This document shows positions 37,635 through 48,865 of a stretch of 64,000 nt of DNA, piece after piece. Within the stretch, counting starts at the first letter, position 1. The number at the start of each line of letters is the position of its first letter. The notes beneath the pieces were generated by a model, which saw only the letters and a program-made list of their open reading frames with translations, was not told where the DNA came from and did not search any database. The position numbers and the translations under genes were made by a program. The DNA comes from Oscillospiraceae bacterium (lineage in GTDB: Bacteria; Bacillota; Clostridia; Oscillospirales; Oscillospiraceae), in NCBI GenBank assembly GCA_009781515.1, contig WQXY01000002.1:78434-142433 (forward strand). The letters run 5' to 3'.

Positions 37635-40097
37635 ATGAGATTTGGTGACAGTTTAACGGGGTTTTCGGACCGCTCGCACAGAGTATTTCGATATGCACAG
37701 GAAGCAGCGGTTGAGCTTGGGCACAGCCTTATCGGCAGTGAGCACATTCTATACGGGCTCTCGCATGACGACGGCGGAGTTGCTGCAAAAATCCTTGCCG
37801 ATGCAGGACTGCAGAGCAGGTTTATCCTTGACCTTATAGTAAAGCTTTCGGGTCGCGGTGAGAGCACGGAGATTTTGCCGCAGGGTTATTCACCGAGAGC
37901 TTTGCATATTGCCGATATTGCAAGAATGGAGTCAAACAGACGCGGATACTCTCTTGCAGACCCCGAATATCTGTTGCTTGGAATACTCCGTGCAGGCGAC
38001 AGCGGAGCGTCAAAGATTATCTATATGACAGGTCTTGATAACGACACCGTTTTTACCGAGCTTGTCAACACACTTTCAAGCAATGTGTTCAGACCTGTTA
38101 CTGTTGTCTCTCAAAAAGGCGGACGAAGCAGAACTGAAACAAAAATGCTTGACCAATACAGCCGTGACCTCACGCAAGCAGCGCAGGAGGGTATGCTTGA
38201 CCCCGTTATAGGCAGAGAGCAGGAAATAGGGCGCGTCATTCAAATACTCTCACGCCGCACAAAAAACAACCCCGTGCTCATTGGCGAGCCGGGTGTCGGC
38301 AAAACTGCTATAGCCGAGGGGCTTGCTATCAGCATTATTGCAGGTGACGCACCGGAAACACTGCTTGATAAACGGGTTGTGACGCTTGATTTAAGCGGTA
38401 TGCTCGCCGGAACAAAATACAGAGGCGATTTTGAAGAACGTATAAAAACTGCAATTGATGAAGTGCAAAAAGCGGGTGATATCATACTGTTTATTGACGA
38501 GCTTCACACTATAATCGGAGCAGGTGCGGCAGAAGGTGCGATAGATGCGGCAAATATAATCAAGCCGCTTCTCGGACGCGGTGAAATGCAAATCATCGGT
38601 GCAACCACACTTGATGAATACCGTAAGCATATAGAAAAAGACGCTGCACTCGAGCGCAGGTTCCAGCCTGTAACAATCGAAGAGCCGTCACGTGACGAGT
38701 CTGTTTTGATACTAAAAGGTTTGCGTGAAAAATACGAAGCCCACCATAATCTCAAAATTACGGATGAAGCAATAGAAACAGCGGTCAGCCTGTCGAGCAG
38801 ATATATCGGCGACAGATTTTTGCCCGATAAAGCAATCGATCTGATTGATGAAGCGGCATCGAGAGTCAGGCTTGAAAAACTTAAGCTTCCACCGAAACTA
38901 AAGGAGCTTGAGCTTAAAAAAGACGAGCTTGCAAAAGAAAAAAATTCGGCAATCCAAAATCAGGATTTTGAGGGTGCCGCAAGTGTGCGTGACCGTGAGA
39001 GGGCACTGAACGAACAAATAGCAGCGGCACGTGAGGATTGGGAGAACATAAAAAAAGGCGACAACAAAAATGTTGAAGCGGAAGATATAGCAATCATAGT
39101 GTCTGACTGGACAGGTATTCCCGTAACAAGCATCACTCAAGATGAAAGCGAAAGGCTTCTCAAAATGGAAAGCTTGCTTCATAAAAGAGTTGTCGGGCAA
39201 AACGAGGCTGTCACCGCAGTTTCAAAGGCACTTCGCCGAGGCAGAGTGGGTCTCAAAGATCCCAAGCGTCCTGTTGGTTCATTTTTGTTCCTCGGACCCA
39301 CAGGTGTCGGCAAAACGGAGCTTTGCAAAGCCCTTGCGGAAGCTATGTTTGGCGACGAAAACGCCATGCTTCGCATTGACATGTCGGAATACATGGATAA
39401 GCATACAACATCAAAAATGATTGGCTCGCCGCCGGGATATGTCGGCTATGAGGAGGGTGGAAACCTAACCGAAAAGGTACGCCGCAAGCCGTATTCGGTG
39501 CTGCTTTTTGACGAAATTGAAAAAGCGCATGAGGATGTCTTTAATATTCTGCTCCAGATAATGGAAGACGGAAGACTTACAGACTCAAGCGGACGTCATG
39601 TTGACTTCAAAAACACAATAATTGTTATGACCTCAAACGCGGGTGCAAGAAATATCACGGAAAGCCGCACAAAGCTTGGCTTTACACCCGAGGCACAAGA
39701 CGGCAGTGACAGTGAATACGAGCAAATCAGAGAAGCTGTAATGGACGAGGTAAAGCGGCTGTTTAAGCCCGAGTTTCTCAACAGGATTGACGATATTATT
39801 GTCTTCCATAAGCTTACTGCTGAGGACATTCGGGAAATTTGCGGAAAAATGCTCAGCAGCGTCAGGGAGCGTATGAGCGATATAAACATCAAGATGACAA
39901 TAGATAACAAAGCAATAGACCTGCTTGCCAAAAAAGGCGATGACCCCGTATATGGAGCGCGCCCGCTCCGCCGTGCAATTCAAAACATGGTTGAAGATGC
40001 GGTGGCTGAGAAAATGCTCGAGGGTAAGATAAAAGCTGATGATACAATAAAACTTACAGTAAAAAATGAAAAGATAGATATAAAGCTGCAAAAATAA
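37635..40097 (+). CDS. clpC: ATP-dependent Clp protease ATPase subunit ClpC
   Basis: Clp N-domain, two AAA modules ([35 protein letters not shown]), internal UVR motif [14 protein letters not shown]. Confidence 0.96.
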   Translation: MRFGDSLTGFSDRSHRVFRYAQEAAVELGHSLIGSEHILYGLSHDDGGVAAKILADAGLQSRFILDLIVKLSGRGESTEILPQGYSPRALHIADIARMESNRRGYSLADPEYLLLGILRAGDSGASKIIYMTGLDNDTVFTELVNTLSSNVFRPVTVVSQKGGRSRTETKMLDQYSRDLTQAAQEGMLDPVIGREQEIGRVIQILSRRTKNNPVLIGEPGVGKTAIAEGLAISIIAGDAPETLLDKRVVTLDLSGMLAGTKYRGDFEERIKTAIDEVQKAGDIILFIDELHTIIGAGAAEGAIDAANIIKPLLGRGEMQIIGATTLDEYRKHIEKDAALERRFQPVTIEEPSRDESVLILKGLREKYEAHHNLKITDEAIETAVSLSSRYIGDRFLPDKAIDLIDEAASRVRLEKLKLPPKLKELELKKDELAKEKNSAIQNQDFEGAASVRDRERALNEQIAAAREDWENIKKGDNKNVEAEDIAIIVSDWTGIPVTSITQDESERLLKMESLLHKRVVGQNEAVTAVSKALRRGRVGLKDPKRPVGSFLFLGPTGVGKTELCKALAEAMFGDENAMLRIDMSEYMDKHTTSKMIGSPPGYVGYEEGGNLTEKVRRKPYSVLLFDEIEKAHEDVFNILLQIMEDGRLTDSSGRHVDFKNTIIVMTSNAGARNITESRTKLGFTPEAQDGSDSEYEQIREAVMDEVKRLFKPEFLNRIDDIIVFHKLTAEDIREICGKMLSSVRERMSDINIKMTIDNKAIDLLAKKGDDPVYGARPLRRAIQNMVEDAVAEKMLEGKIKADDTIKLTVKNEKIDIKLQK

Positions 40098-40187
40098 GTA
40101 AATATTTTTCTTTCATTATTTGCAAAAATACTGTACAATATTATGCGATAAGATTTAAGAGGAAAAACTGTCTGTTTTCTGAGGGGG

Positions 40188-40568
40188 TTGGTCATAATAA
40201 AACAGCGCATTGAAGAATTCAAAATTGGTGATAAAGATGTAGTTTTTATTGATTTTTCCGGATTTAATAACGACAAGGAAGCTATAGCTTTTATTGAGGC
40301 TTCCAAACCTTTGATAAAAAAATATCCGTACAACTCAATATATACAATAACCAATATAGAAGATGTTGCACTGAGCGCAAATTCTCATGATATAATCTCG
40401 GGCTGGGTGGAGCATAACAAACCCTATGTGAAGTTTGGTGTTGTATATGGTGTTGACGGCATTAAAAAGGTCTTAGGTAAAACATTAAAAATTGTCACGG
40501 GCAGAAAAAACTTAGTATATCTTTCGTCAAAAGAAGAAGCCATAGAATATTTGACAAATCTCGAATAA
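40188..40568 (+). CDS. Hypothetical protein, STAS/SpoIIAA-like fold suspected
   Basis: TTG start with GAGGGGG; IDFSGFNNDKEAIAFIEASKPLIKKYPYNSIYTITNIEDVALS. Confidence 0.55.
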   Translation: MVIIKQRIEEFKIGDKDVVFIDFSGFNNDKEAIAFIEASKPLIKKYPYNSIYTITNIEDVALSANSHDIISGWVEHNKPYVKFGVVYGVDGIKKVLGKTLKIVTGRKNLVYLSSKEEAIEYLTNLE

Positions 40569-40571
40569 TTA

Positions 40572-42029
40572 GTGAGCGGCAAATCTATGAATAACCGAAA
40601 CATCTCAATGCTATGTGATTTTTATGAATTCACAATGGCTGCCGGATATTTCAGCGAGGGTATCCACAGGCGTAATGTATATTTTGATGTCATCTTTCGC
40701 AATGTGCCGGACAAGGGTGGGTTTGCGATAGCTGCAGGATTGGAGCAGGTCATTGATTTTATCAAGGACTTGCATTTTACTGATGACAATATCTCTTATT
40801 TGCGTTCCAAAAAGCTCTTTAACGAGGATTTTCTGAGCTATCTGAAAAACCTCAAATTTACAGGCGACATATTTGCGGTTCCGGAGGGAACACCTGTTTT
40901 TCCGAATGAACCGATACTCACGGTCAAAGCTCCGGCTATTGAAGCTCAAATCATTGAAACGGCCATTTTATTAGCTATAAACCACCAGTCGCTCATAGCG
41001 ACAAAAGCAAACCGTATTGTCAGAGCGGCGGACGGCAGAGATGTGCTTGAATTCGGCTCACGCCGTGCTCCGGGTGTTGATGGCGCTGTCCTTGGGGCAA
41101 GAGCTGCATATATCGGTGGCTGTGCGGGCACGTCGTGCACAATGACCGACTTGCAGTACGATATTCCGGCAAGCGGCACAATGGCTCACTCATGGGTGCA
41201 AAATTTTGCAGATGAATATGAAGCGTTCAAAACGTACTGTGAGCTTTATCCGAACAAAACAACACTTCTTGTAGACACATACAACACACTAAAAAGCGGT
41301 GTGCCAAATGCAATACGCGCGTTTAAGGAAGTGCTCATACCGCAAGGTATTACGCAGTACGCTATCAGGCTCGATTCCGGAGACATCGCATATTTATCAA
41401 AAAAAGCACGAATTTTGCTCGATGAGGCAGGACTTACAGACTGTAAGATAGTTGCAACAAACTCACTTGATGAGTACATTATCCGCGACCTTATTATGCA
41501 AGGTGCAAAGATTGACATATTTGGCGTGGGCGAAAGGCTGATTACCGCAAAAAGTGACCCCGTATTTGGCGGTGTGTATAAGCTCGTTGCGGTTGAAGAT
41601 GAAAACGGGCAGATTATCCCCAAGATAAAAAAGAGCGAAAATGTTACAAAGATAACAATTCCGCACTTTAAGAAATTATACAGATATTTTGAAAAAGACA
41701 GCGGCATGGCGATTGCAGACGAGCTTTGTGTCTATGACGAAACCGTTGATGATACAAAGACTCATACAATCTTCAACCCGCTTGAAACATGGAAAGTAAA
41801 AACCCTGACCGATTTTTCAGCCAAGGTGCTGCAGGTTCCCGTATTTATCGGCGGCAAGCTCGTGTACACTCCGCCCGACATACACAGTATAAGAGAGTAC
41901 TGCACAAACCAGGTTGCCCTTTTGTGGGATGAGGTCAAGCGTTTTGAAAATCCTCATATTTATTATGTGGATTTATCGCAAAAGCTTTGGGATATCAGAC
42001 AAAAACTTCTATCAGCAAGCCTTTCATAA
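40572..42029 (+). CDS. Nicotinate phosphoribosyltransferase
   Basis: SMLCDFYEFTMAAGYFSEG, EFGSRRAPGVDGAVLGARAAYIGGCAGTSCT, GTMAHSWVQNFADEYEAF, IRLDSGDIAYLSKKAR. Start may be 40587. Confidence 0.95.
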   Translation: MSGKSMNNRNISMLCDFYEFTMAAGYFSEGIHRRNVYFDVIFRNVPDKGGFAIAAGLEQVIDFIKDLHFTDDNISYLRSKKLFNEDFLSYLKNLKFTGDIFAVPEGTPVFPNEPILTVKAPAIEAQIIETAILLAINHQSLIATKANRIVRAADGRDVLEFGSRRAPGVDGAVLGARAAYIGGCAGTSCTMTDLQYDIPASGTMAHSWVQNFADEYEAFKTYCELYPNKTTLLVDTYNTLKSGVPNAIRAFKEVLIPQGITQYAIRLDSGDIAYLSKKARILLDEAGLTDCKIVATNSLDEYIIRDLIMQGAKIDIFGVGERLITAKSDPVFGGVYKLVAVEDENGQIIPKIKKSENVTKITIPHFKKLYRYFEKDSGMAIADELCVYDETVDDTKTHTIFNPLETWKVKTLTDFSAKVLQVPVFIGGKLVYTPPDIHSIREYCTNQVALLWDEVKRFENPHIYYVDLSQKLWDIRQKLLSASLS

Positions 42030-42031
42030 CA

Positions 42032-42400
42032 TCAATCGCTGCTGTCCTCGCTTAAATATTCCGCAATACCAAGACTTTTCAGGTCGTCAAGGTTATCATC
42101 CGTGCTAATGCCAAGACGTTCCAAGGAGTCTTTTTTTGCATGGCGCTGCCTGACTGTTTCGTAATAAGCGAGGGTTTCGTTACGAAGTGTGAGACGTTCA
42201 TACGCATCGTCCTGCTCGCGTTCTATTCTGCGGGCAATTTCTTTGTCGCGCCATATTGCCTGTTTTTCTTCATCGGGGGGAGGTCTGCTTCTGTTTCTCC
42301 TGTTGTTTCCGGTGTTGCGTGCACGTCTGAAAGTAATAAATAAATTCAGTGCAATCACAATGAATAATATTGCAAATATATATGCTATTCCGGGTATCAT
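42032..42400 (-). CDS. Hypothetical single-TM membrane protein
   Basis: 122 aa; N-terminal TM MIPGIAYIFAILFIVIALNLFITF, charged C-terminus; convergent with the NAPRTase gene. Confidence 0.6.
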   Translation of the reverse strand: MIPGIAYIFAILFIVIALNLFITFRRARNTGNNRRNRSRPPPDEEKQAIWRDKEIARRIEREQDDAYERLTLRNETLAYYETVRQRHAKKDSLERLGISTDDNLDDLKSLGIAEYLSEDSSD

Positions 42401-42521
42401 ATTGCTACCCCCTTGAGATATTTATGTTACTACATATAGTAACATAAAAGAAAAGAAAATACTATATATATTTATTATCTGATATGTGTCGGCAATCGAA
42501 AAAATCCCAAAGAAAACCGCT

Positions 42522-42549
42522 GACATATGTGAGTTAATTATGCTATAAT
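42522..42549 (+). promoter_or_regulatory. Candidate promoter (CTGACA / extended -10 TGCTATAAT) for the ABC-F gene
   Basis: TATAAT 42544-42549 with TGC extension, 9 nt before ATG 42559. Confidence 0.6.
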
Positions 42550-42558
42550 AATCGCATT

Positions 42559-44148
42559 ATGATTACTGTTAATAATTTGAGCTTACAATTTGGGGCAGAT
42601 ACATTATTCTCGCGTGTGGACTTACAGTTTACACCCGGCAACTGCTATGGCGTTATCGGAGCCAACGGTTCGGGCAAATCGTCATTTCTGAAAATTCTTG
42701 CAGGAGAGCTTGAGCAAAGCACAGGTGCGGTTGAAATTAAATCTGATGTGCGTATGTCGGTGCTTAAACAGGACCAGAACATGTATGACGAGTTTACGGT
42801 TATGGAAACCGTCATCATGGGAAATGCCCGCCTGTATGAATGTGGCAGGGAAAAGGACGAGCTGTACAATAAAGAAGACTTCTCTGATGAAGACGGTATC
42901 AGGGCGGCGGAGCTTGAGGAAGAATATGCGGAGCTTGGCGGTTGGGAAGCGGAGTCTGACGCTTCTGTACTGCTGCAGGGGCTTGGAATACCCACATCAC
43001 TTCATGATGTCGCAATGAGTGATATGAAGCCTCGGCAAAAGGTAAAGGTGCTGCTTGCGCAGGCACTTTTCGGAAAGCCCGATATTATCTTGCTCGACGA
43101 GCCTACCAACAATCTTGATGTCGGCTCTGTTGTGTGGCTTGAAGACTTTTTAATGGACTATGAGGGAACAGTCATTGTTGTTGCACATGACCGTTTTTTC
43201 CTCAACACTGTATGTACCCATATAGTTGACATTGACTTCGGCAAAATAAAAATGTATGTGGGTAACTACGACTTTTGGTATGACTCCAGTCAGCTTATTC
43301 AAAAGCTCCTAAAAGAGAAAAATAAAAAGAACGAAGATAAGATTGCCGAGCTTGAGGAGTTTGTCCGCCGTTTTTCTGCGAACAAGTCAAAATCACGTCA
43401 GGCAACCTCACGCAAAAAGCTCATTGAAAAGATTAAAATCGAAGAAATGCCCGCATCAACAAGGCGCTATCCGTGGGTAGGCTTTAAGGCTGAGCGTGAG
43501 CCGGGAAAAGACAGGCTGTTCGTAACAGATTTAAGCAAAGCCGTAGACGGCAGCAAGGTGCTTGACAATCTGAACATAATCATGGGGCGTGATGATAAAA
43601 TAGCACTCATCGGTGAAGATGAAAACACAATTACACTTATGTTTAAGCTGCTTGCAGGTGAGCTCGAACCCGACGGCGGCGAAATAAAATGGGGAGTTTC
43701 AACAACGCAGTCATATTTCCCCAAGGACAACACAGTCTATTTTGAAGATAGCGAGCTTACAATCATAGACTGGATACGTCAATATTCGGAAGACAAGCGC
43801 GAGAGCTACCTGCGCACATTTCTCGGGCGTATGCTCTTCACGGGAGATGATGTTTACAAGGAAGTCCGTGTGCTCTCGGGCGGTGAAAAGGTTCGCTGTA
43901 TGCTATCAAGGCTTATGCTCTCCGGGGCAAGCATACTGCTGCTCGACCAACCGACGCAGCATCTTGATTTGGAAAGCGTCGCAGCTCTCAACAACGGACT
44001 TACGGACTTTAAAGGCAATGTCATTTTCACAACACATGACCACCAACTTATACAAACCGTCGCAAACAGAATTATCGAGTTTAAGGACGGGGAAGTCATC
44101 GACCGTCAAATGACATATGATGAGTATATTGAATTAACCAAAATTTAG
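42559..44148 (+). CDS. ABC-F family ATP-binding protein
   Basis: Two ABC domains (GANGSGKSSFLKILAGELE; LLDEPTNNLDVGSVVWLEDFL; LSGGEKVRCMLSRLMLSGASILLLDQPTQHLDLESV), ABC-F linker, no TM. Confidence 0.95.
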   Translation: MITVNNLSLQFGADTLFSRVDLQFTPGNCYGVIGANGSGKSSFLKILAGELEQSTGAVEIKSDVRMSVLKQDQNMYDEFTVMETVIMGNARLYECGREKDELYNKEDFSDEDGIRAAELEEEYAELGGWEAESDASVLLQGLGIPTSLHDVAMSDMKPRQKVKVLLAQALFGKPDIILLDEPTNNLDVGSVVWLEDFLMDYEGTVIVVAHDRFFLNTVCTHIVDIDFGKIKMYVGNYDFWYDSSQLIQKLLKEKNKKNEDKIAELEEFVRRFSANKSKSRQATSRKKLIEKIKIEEMPASTRRYPWVGFKAEREPGKDRLFVTDLSKAVDGSKVLDNLNIIMGRDDKIALIGEDENTITLMFKLLAGELEPDGGEIKWGVSTTQSYFPKDNTVYFEDSELTIIDWIRQYSEDKRESYLRTFLGRMLFTGDDVYKEVRVLSGGEKVRCMLSRLMLSGASILLLDQPTQHLDLESVAALNNGLTDFKGNVIFTTHDHQLIQTVANRIIEFKDGEVIDRQMTYDEYIELTKI

Positions 44149-44157
44149 GAGGTTTAT

Positions 44158-45156
44158 ATGGGAAAATCAGAGTTTCGCAAACCACTTGTTACGCACATCT
44201 ATACCGCAGACCCGTCGGCACATGTATTTGAGGACAAAATCTATATTTATCCGTCACATGACCTTGTAAATGAAGGTCTTGACGACGGCAAGGGCGACCA
44301 TTTTCAAATGAAAGACTACCATGTCTTATCCTTGGACGACATTGGTGCCGTCTGCACCGACCACGGCGAGGCGCTTCATATTGATAATGTGCCGTGGGCA
44401 AGTAAACAAATGTGGGCACCCGATGCAGCATACAAAAACGGCAAGTATTATTTCTATTTTCCTGCCAAGGATAAAGACGACATTTTCCGTATCGGCGCGG
44501 CTGTCAGCGACAGACCCGAGGGACCCTTTAAGCCGGAGCCGGATTATATACAAGGCAGCTTTAGTATAGACCCCGCCGTTTTTGTTGACGACGACGGCAG
44601 GGCATACATGTATTTCGGCGGTCTTTGGGGCGGTCAGCTTGAAAAATGGCAAACAGGCGAATTTGTCCGTGGCGAGGAAGAAATGACAGCGGGTGAGGAC
44701 GGACCTCAAGGCACTCAAACAGCACTCGGAGCTATGGTTGCCGAGCTAAACGACGATATGCTCTCCTTTAAAACAAAACCGCAGGAAATAAAAATCCATG
44801 ACGAAAACGGCAAGCCCTTAACAGCGGACGACAAGGATAGGTGGTATTTTGAAGGGCCGTGGATGCATAAATTTAACGGGAAGTATTACCTGTCATACTC
44901 AACGGGTCCGACGCATTATCTTTGTTATGCGGAAAGCGAAAGTCCCACAGGCCCCTTTAAGTATAAAGGAAGACTAATGGAGCCGGTTGTCGGTTGGACT
45001 ACACATCACAGTATTGTAGAGTTTAAGGGTAAGTGGTATTTGTTCTACCACGACAGCAAACTCTCAGGCGGGCAGACACATCTTCGTACCGTCATGCACA
45101 CCGAGCTTGAAATTGCCCCCGACGGCACAATAACAACGATAGTACCTTATGAGTAA
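44158..45156 (+). CDS. Glycoside hydrolase family 43 protein
   Basis: TADPSAHVFEDKIYIYPSHD, WASKQMWAPDAAYKNGKYYFYFPAKDK, SIDPAVFVDDDGRAYMYFGG, YFEGPWMHKFNGKYYLSYSTG. Confidence 0.93.
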   Translation: MGKSEFRKPLVTHIYTADPSAHVFEDKIYIYPSHDLVNEGLDDGKGDHFQMKDYHVLSLDDIGAVCTDHGEALHIDNVPWASKQMWAPDAAYKNGKYYFYFPAKDKDDIFRIGAAVSDRPEGPFKPEPDYIQGSFSIDPAVFVDDDGRAYMYFGGLWGGQLEKWQTGEFVRGEEEMTAGEDGPQGTQTALGAMVAELNDDMLSFKTKPQEIKIHDENGKPLTADDKDRWYFEGPWMHKFNGKYYLSYSTGPTHYLCYAESESPTGPFKYKGRLMEPVVGWTTHHSIVEFKGKWYLFYHDSKLSGGQTHLRTVMHTELEIAPDGTITTIVPYE

Positions 45157-45164
45157 ATCTAACT

Positions 45165-45908
45165 ATGGCAAATGTATATAAATGTGAAATAACAGAAAAC
45201 ACACAGCTCACGGGTGAAGTTTATTCACTTGTGTTTTCATGCGAAGAAATCGCAGCAAGCTCATATGCGGGGCAGTTTGTGCATATTAAATGCGGCAAAG
45301 AGCGGCTTTTGAGACGGCCAATCAGCATATGCAGTGTCTTCGCTGACTGTGTACGTGTGGTTTATGAAGTCAAAGGCGAGGGGACGAAATGGCTCTCGGA
45401 GCAGGCGGCAGGACAAAAACTTGACATACTCGGGCCGCTCGGAAACGGCTTTTCACTTCCCGAGGGCAAAATAATCATAGTCGGCGGCGGAATTGGCACA
45501 CCGCCAATGCTCTATGCAGCAAAAACCGCTCACGGCAGCGTTACCGCCATACTCGGCTTTCGTGACAAAAGCAAAATAATATTACAAGAAGAGTTTGAAA
45601 AAACCTGCGACGAGGTAATTATCACAACAGACGACGGCAGTGCGGGCATACACGGCTTTGTAACACAGCCGCTTGAAGACTTGCTTTCTAAAGGCGGGGA
45701 CAATGCAGTCCTCTCATGCGGGCCGCAAATCATGCAGGACGGCATTATAAAGCTGTGCAAAAAGTACAATGTGCCGGTGCAGGTATCACTCGAAGAGCGA
45801 ATGGCATGTGGCGTAGGAGCCTGCCTTGTTTGTGCCTGCGAGGCATTTGACATGAAACGCGTCTGCGTCGACGGACCTGTATTTGAGGTTGAAATGAAAC
45901 TTCCATGA
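45165..45908 (+). CDS. pyrK: Dihydroorotate dehydrogenase electron transfer subunit PyrK
   Basis: RRPISICSV FAD motif, GGGIGTPPMLYAAK, C-terminal CGVGACLVCAC Fe-S motif. Confidence 0.93.
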   Translation: MANVYKCEITENTQLTGEVYSLVFSCEEIAASSYAGQFVHIKCGKERLLRRPISICSVFADCVRVVYEVKGEGTKWLSEQAAGQKLDILGPLGNGFSLPEGKIIIVGGGIGTPPMLYAAKTAHGSVTAILGFRDKSKIILQEEFEKTCDEVIITTDDGSAGIHGFVTQPLEDLLSKGGDNAVLSCGPQIMQDGIIKLCKKYNVPVQVSLEERMACGVGACLVCACEAFDMKRVCVDGPVFEVEMKLP

Positions 45909-45929
45909 TAATATACATTATCATGGAAG
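45900..45929 (+). other. Perfect 13-bp stem-loop across the pyrK stop codon
   Basis: CTTCCATGATAAT-ATAC-ATTATCATGGAAG; no T tract. Confidence 0.7.
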
Positions 45930-45945
45930 TTAAAAAGGAAAAATA

Positions 45946-46854
45946 ATGGATTTATCAGTTAACTTTACAAACATAAAATTCAAAAATCCGATTGTTACGG
46001 CATCGGGAACATTCGGCTTTGGCAGAGAATATGCCGAGTATTACGACATCTCAAAGCTTGGCGGCATATGCGTCAAAGGGCTGACAGCCGCACCGCGCCT
46101 CGGCAACAAACCGCCGCGTGTCGCAGAAACCCCGATGGGAATGTTAAACAGCGTCGGACTGCAAAACCCGGGGGTGGACGCATTTATTCGCGACGAATTG
46201 CCATATCTGCGTAAATATGATACTGTTTTGATAGCAAACATTTCAGGCAATACAATCGAAGAATACGCCGAAATGACACAGAAACTCTCAGACGCAGGCA
46301 TTGACATCATCGAAGTCAACGTGTCATGCCCGAATGTAAAAGCCGGAGGAATGGCGTTCGGAACATCACCCGACAGTGTCGCAGCAGTTACAGGGGCGGT
46401 AAAACAAGTTGCAGCAGTGCCGATAATGATTAAGCTCTCGCCAAACGTAACCGACATTGCTCAAATCGCAAAAGCCGCCGAAAACGCAGGAGCGGACGCA
46501 ATATCACTTATAAACACATTGCTCGGTATGAAAATTGACATAACAACCCGAAAGCCTGTATTAAACAACAACGTCGGAGGACTGTCGGGACCTGCAATTT
46601 TTCCCGTAGCTGTCAGAATGGTCTGGCAGGCGGCGGCAGCAGTAAAAATACCCGTGCTCGCAATGGGCGGGGTGACTACGGGAAACGACGCGGCAGAAAT
46701 GATGCTTGCCGGAGCGGATCTTATCGGGGTCGGCACAGCCTGCTTTGATGACCCGTACGCACCTGTAAAAATCATAGAGCAGCTCGCACAGTACATGAGG
46801 CAAAACAAAATAGAAAGAGCCTGCGACATAACGGGGAAGGTAGAAATAAATTGA
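45946..46854 (+). CDS. pyrD: Dihydroorotate dehydrogenase catalytic subunit PyrD (type 1B)
   Basis: [67 protein letters not shown]. Confidence 0.95.
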   Translation: MDLSVNFTNIKFKNPIVTASGTFGFGREYAEYYDISKLGGICVKGLTAAPRLGNKPPRVAETPMGMLNSVGLQNPGVDAFIRDELPYLRKYDTVLIANISGNTIEEYAEMTQKLSDAGIDIIEVNVSCPNVKAGGMAFGTSPDSVAAVTGAVKQVAAVPIMIKLSPNVTDIAQIAKAAENAGADAISLINTLLGMKIDITTRKPVLNNNVGGLSGPAIFPVAVRMVWQAAAAVKIPVLAMGGVTTGNDAAEMMLAGADLIGVGTACFDDPYAPVKIIEQLAQYMRQNKIERACDITGKVEIN

Positions 46855-47918
46855 CGAAGATATTCTTAGTAAGACATGCCGAAGCGGAGGGGAACATATA
46901 CCGCCGTGCACATGGGCATTATAACGGGCTTGTTACCGAAAAAGGAAACAAGCAGATTGAACTGTTAACAGACCGCTTTAAGGACGAACACATAGATGCG
47001 GTATATTCCAGTGACCTAACAAGAGCCTCAAAAACCGCTGCGGCAATAAGTGAGCCGCGTGGATTAACCATAAACAAAACAAAACAGCTCAGAGAAGTTG
47101 ACATTGGAGCTTGGGAAGACCGCCCGTGGGGAGAGATAGGATATACCGACCACGACATGAACATATATTTCAACAAAGACCCTGCAAGGTGGCATGTTAC
47201 AGGCGGCGAAAGCTACGGCGATGCAGGAAAACGTATGCTTGAGTGCATCACGGACACTGCAAAAAAACATGACGGCGAAACCATTGCAATGTTTTCGCAC
47301 GGCTTTTCGATAAGGACGCTGCTTTGTTTATTAAAAGAAATACCCTCACATGAAACGGAACAAATGCCCTATTGCGACAACACGGCTGTTACGCTTTTGA
47401 CATATGATAACGGCGAAATAAAAATAGAATTTGCGGGAGACAACTCACACCTCGGTACAAAACACAGCACCTTGGCACATCAGTCATGGTGGCGTGCAGA
47501 GGAAAAACGCAAGCCCGAAAACTTAAGATTTTTGCCGTTAAATGACGTAGCAGGGGAGTCTCTTATACGAATATTCAAGGCAAAAGCGGGCGAGCGTGCG
47601 CATGTAGACGTGCAGTATGCGGCATTTCTCTCTGACGAGCCGATAGGTATAATCGGGCTTGATACAATCAGGGAAGCAAACAGAAAAATCGGTTGGATAA
47701 GTTATATACATGTTATCCCTCACCGTAGGAATAAAACATTCGGAACACAGCTTCTCGGACTTGCCGTTTCGGATTTTCGCAAGCTTCGCAGAGAAAGGCT
47801 TCATATGGAAATGCCCTCGGGTACCCCCGGAATTAACTTTATGAGTAAATGCGGCTTTGATGTCCTTATAACAACAGAAACCAACTGCCACATGGAAAAA
47901 AATATCAAGAACTGGTGA
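46851..47918 (+). CDS. Histidine phosphatase (PGM-like) fused to GNAT acetyltransferase
   Basis: N-terminal [13 protein letters not shown] motif and [12 protein letters not shown]-terminal [45 protein letters not shown] motif; TTG start overlaps pyrD stop. Confidence 0.85.
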   Translation: MTKIFLVRHAEAEGNIYRRAHGHYNGLVTEKGNKQIELLTDRFKDEHIDAVYSSDLTRASKTAAAISEPRGLTINKTKQLREVDIGAWEDRPWGEIGYTDHDMNIYFNKDPARWHVTGGESYGDAGKRMLECITDTAKKHDGETIAMFSHGFSIRTLLCLLKEIPSHETEQMPYCDNTAVTLLTYDNGEIKIEFAGDNSHLGTKHSTLAHQSWWRAEEKRKPENLRFLPLNDVAGESLIRIFKAKAGERAHVDVQYAAFLSDEPIGIIGLDTIREANRKIGWISYIHVIPHRRNKTFGTQLLGLAVSDFRKLRRERLHMEMPSGTPGINFMSKCGFDVLITTETNCHMEKNIKNW

Positions 47919-48000
47919 CAACCTCTCTCAAATATGCTACAATATACCCACACAACTCCACAAAAAAGGTACTTGACACCATGAAAAATACCGTAGAAAA

Positions 48001-48034
<34 letters not shown>

Positions 48035-48042
48035 TGACATCG

Positions 48043-48070
48043 TTGTAGGGACGAACTGTGTTCGTCCGCA
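48043..48070. repeat. Short hairpin repeat family C
   Basis: TTGTAGGGACGAACTGTGTTCGTCCGC: GACGAAC/GTTCGTC hairpin. Confidence 0.5.
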
Positions 48071-48084
48071 TATCCACAGTTAAT

Positions 48085-48120
48085 AAAACGTCTGTTTTGC
48101 ATTAGCAAAGCAGACGTTTT
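48085..48120 (+). terminator. Strong hairpin, probable terminator
   Basis: AAAACGTCTGTTTTGC-ATTA-GCAAAGCAGACGTTTT (16-bp stem with one G-T pair). Confidence 0.65.
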
Positions 48121-48154
48121 CGTGTATTAACAGATAAAACAGGAGCACACAAAA

Positions 48155-48775
48155 ATGATAAAAATATTATTACTTAACCTCATACTATTAACAACCCTCT
48201 CGCTCGTCAACTGCGGCGGTGGTGCTTCGACACCAACCGACCCGCCTGTGAGTAGCCCGCCGTCACAAAGCCAAACCGACCCTAATCAGTCAGGAAATAG
48301 TGACAATTCCGTACGACCGCAATCACAAGTTCCCGAAGATGTTCTTGTTAATGGAAAATATGAAGGTGAATTTGACTCTAACGAAAAATTCACAGGTTGG
48401 GGTGTATGGGTATATTATAGAGATGAAATAAATAAAGAGTATACTTATGAAGGTTATTGGGAATATGGAATGCCTAATGGTGACGGAACTTTGTATATAC
48501 GATATGGTGGACTTGAAGTTGTGACTCGTGGAAAATTTGTTAATGGCTTTGCTCATGGACCGATTTCACTAACTATTAACGAGATAGATTATGAAATCCC
48601 AATTTCTAATGCATGGAATCTTGAACTTGATATGGGGCAAGTCGTAGACATCGGAATTGTTATTTCTGATAGTATAGAAAAAATGGAATTTAATACAGCA
48701 GGTTACGGCGGTGGTACTTTTGATTACGGCAGTGTCCCTCCGTGGAGATGGTATCCTGCTTCTATTTCTCCGTAA
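48155..48775 (+). CDS. Lipoprotein with MORN-like motif
   Basis: Lipobox SLVNC; YTYEGYWEYGMPNGDGTLYIRYGG. Confidence 0.75.
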   Translation: MIKILLLNLILLTTLSLVNCGGGASTPTDPPVSSPPSQSQTDPNQSGNSDNSVRPQSQVPEDVLVNGKYEGEFDSNEKFTGWGVWVYYRDEINKEYTYEGYWEYGMPNGDGTLYIRYGGLEVVTRGKFVNGFAHGPISLTINEIDYEIPISNAWNLELDMGQVVDIGIVISDSIEKMEFNTAGYGGGTFDYGSVPPWRWYPASISP

Positions 48776-48865
48776 CGAATAATTTCTTATATAGAAATTG
48801 AATACTAAATAGAATAATACAAGCTATATCAATGTGTAATGTATAAACGAAAGGTAGAAATTGAA

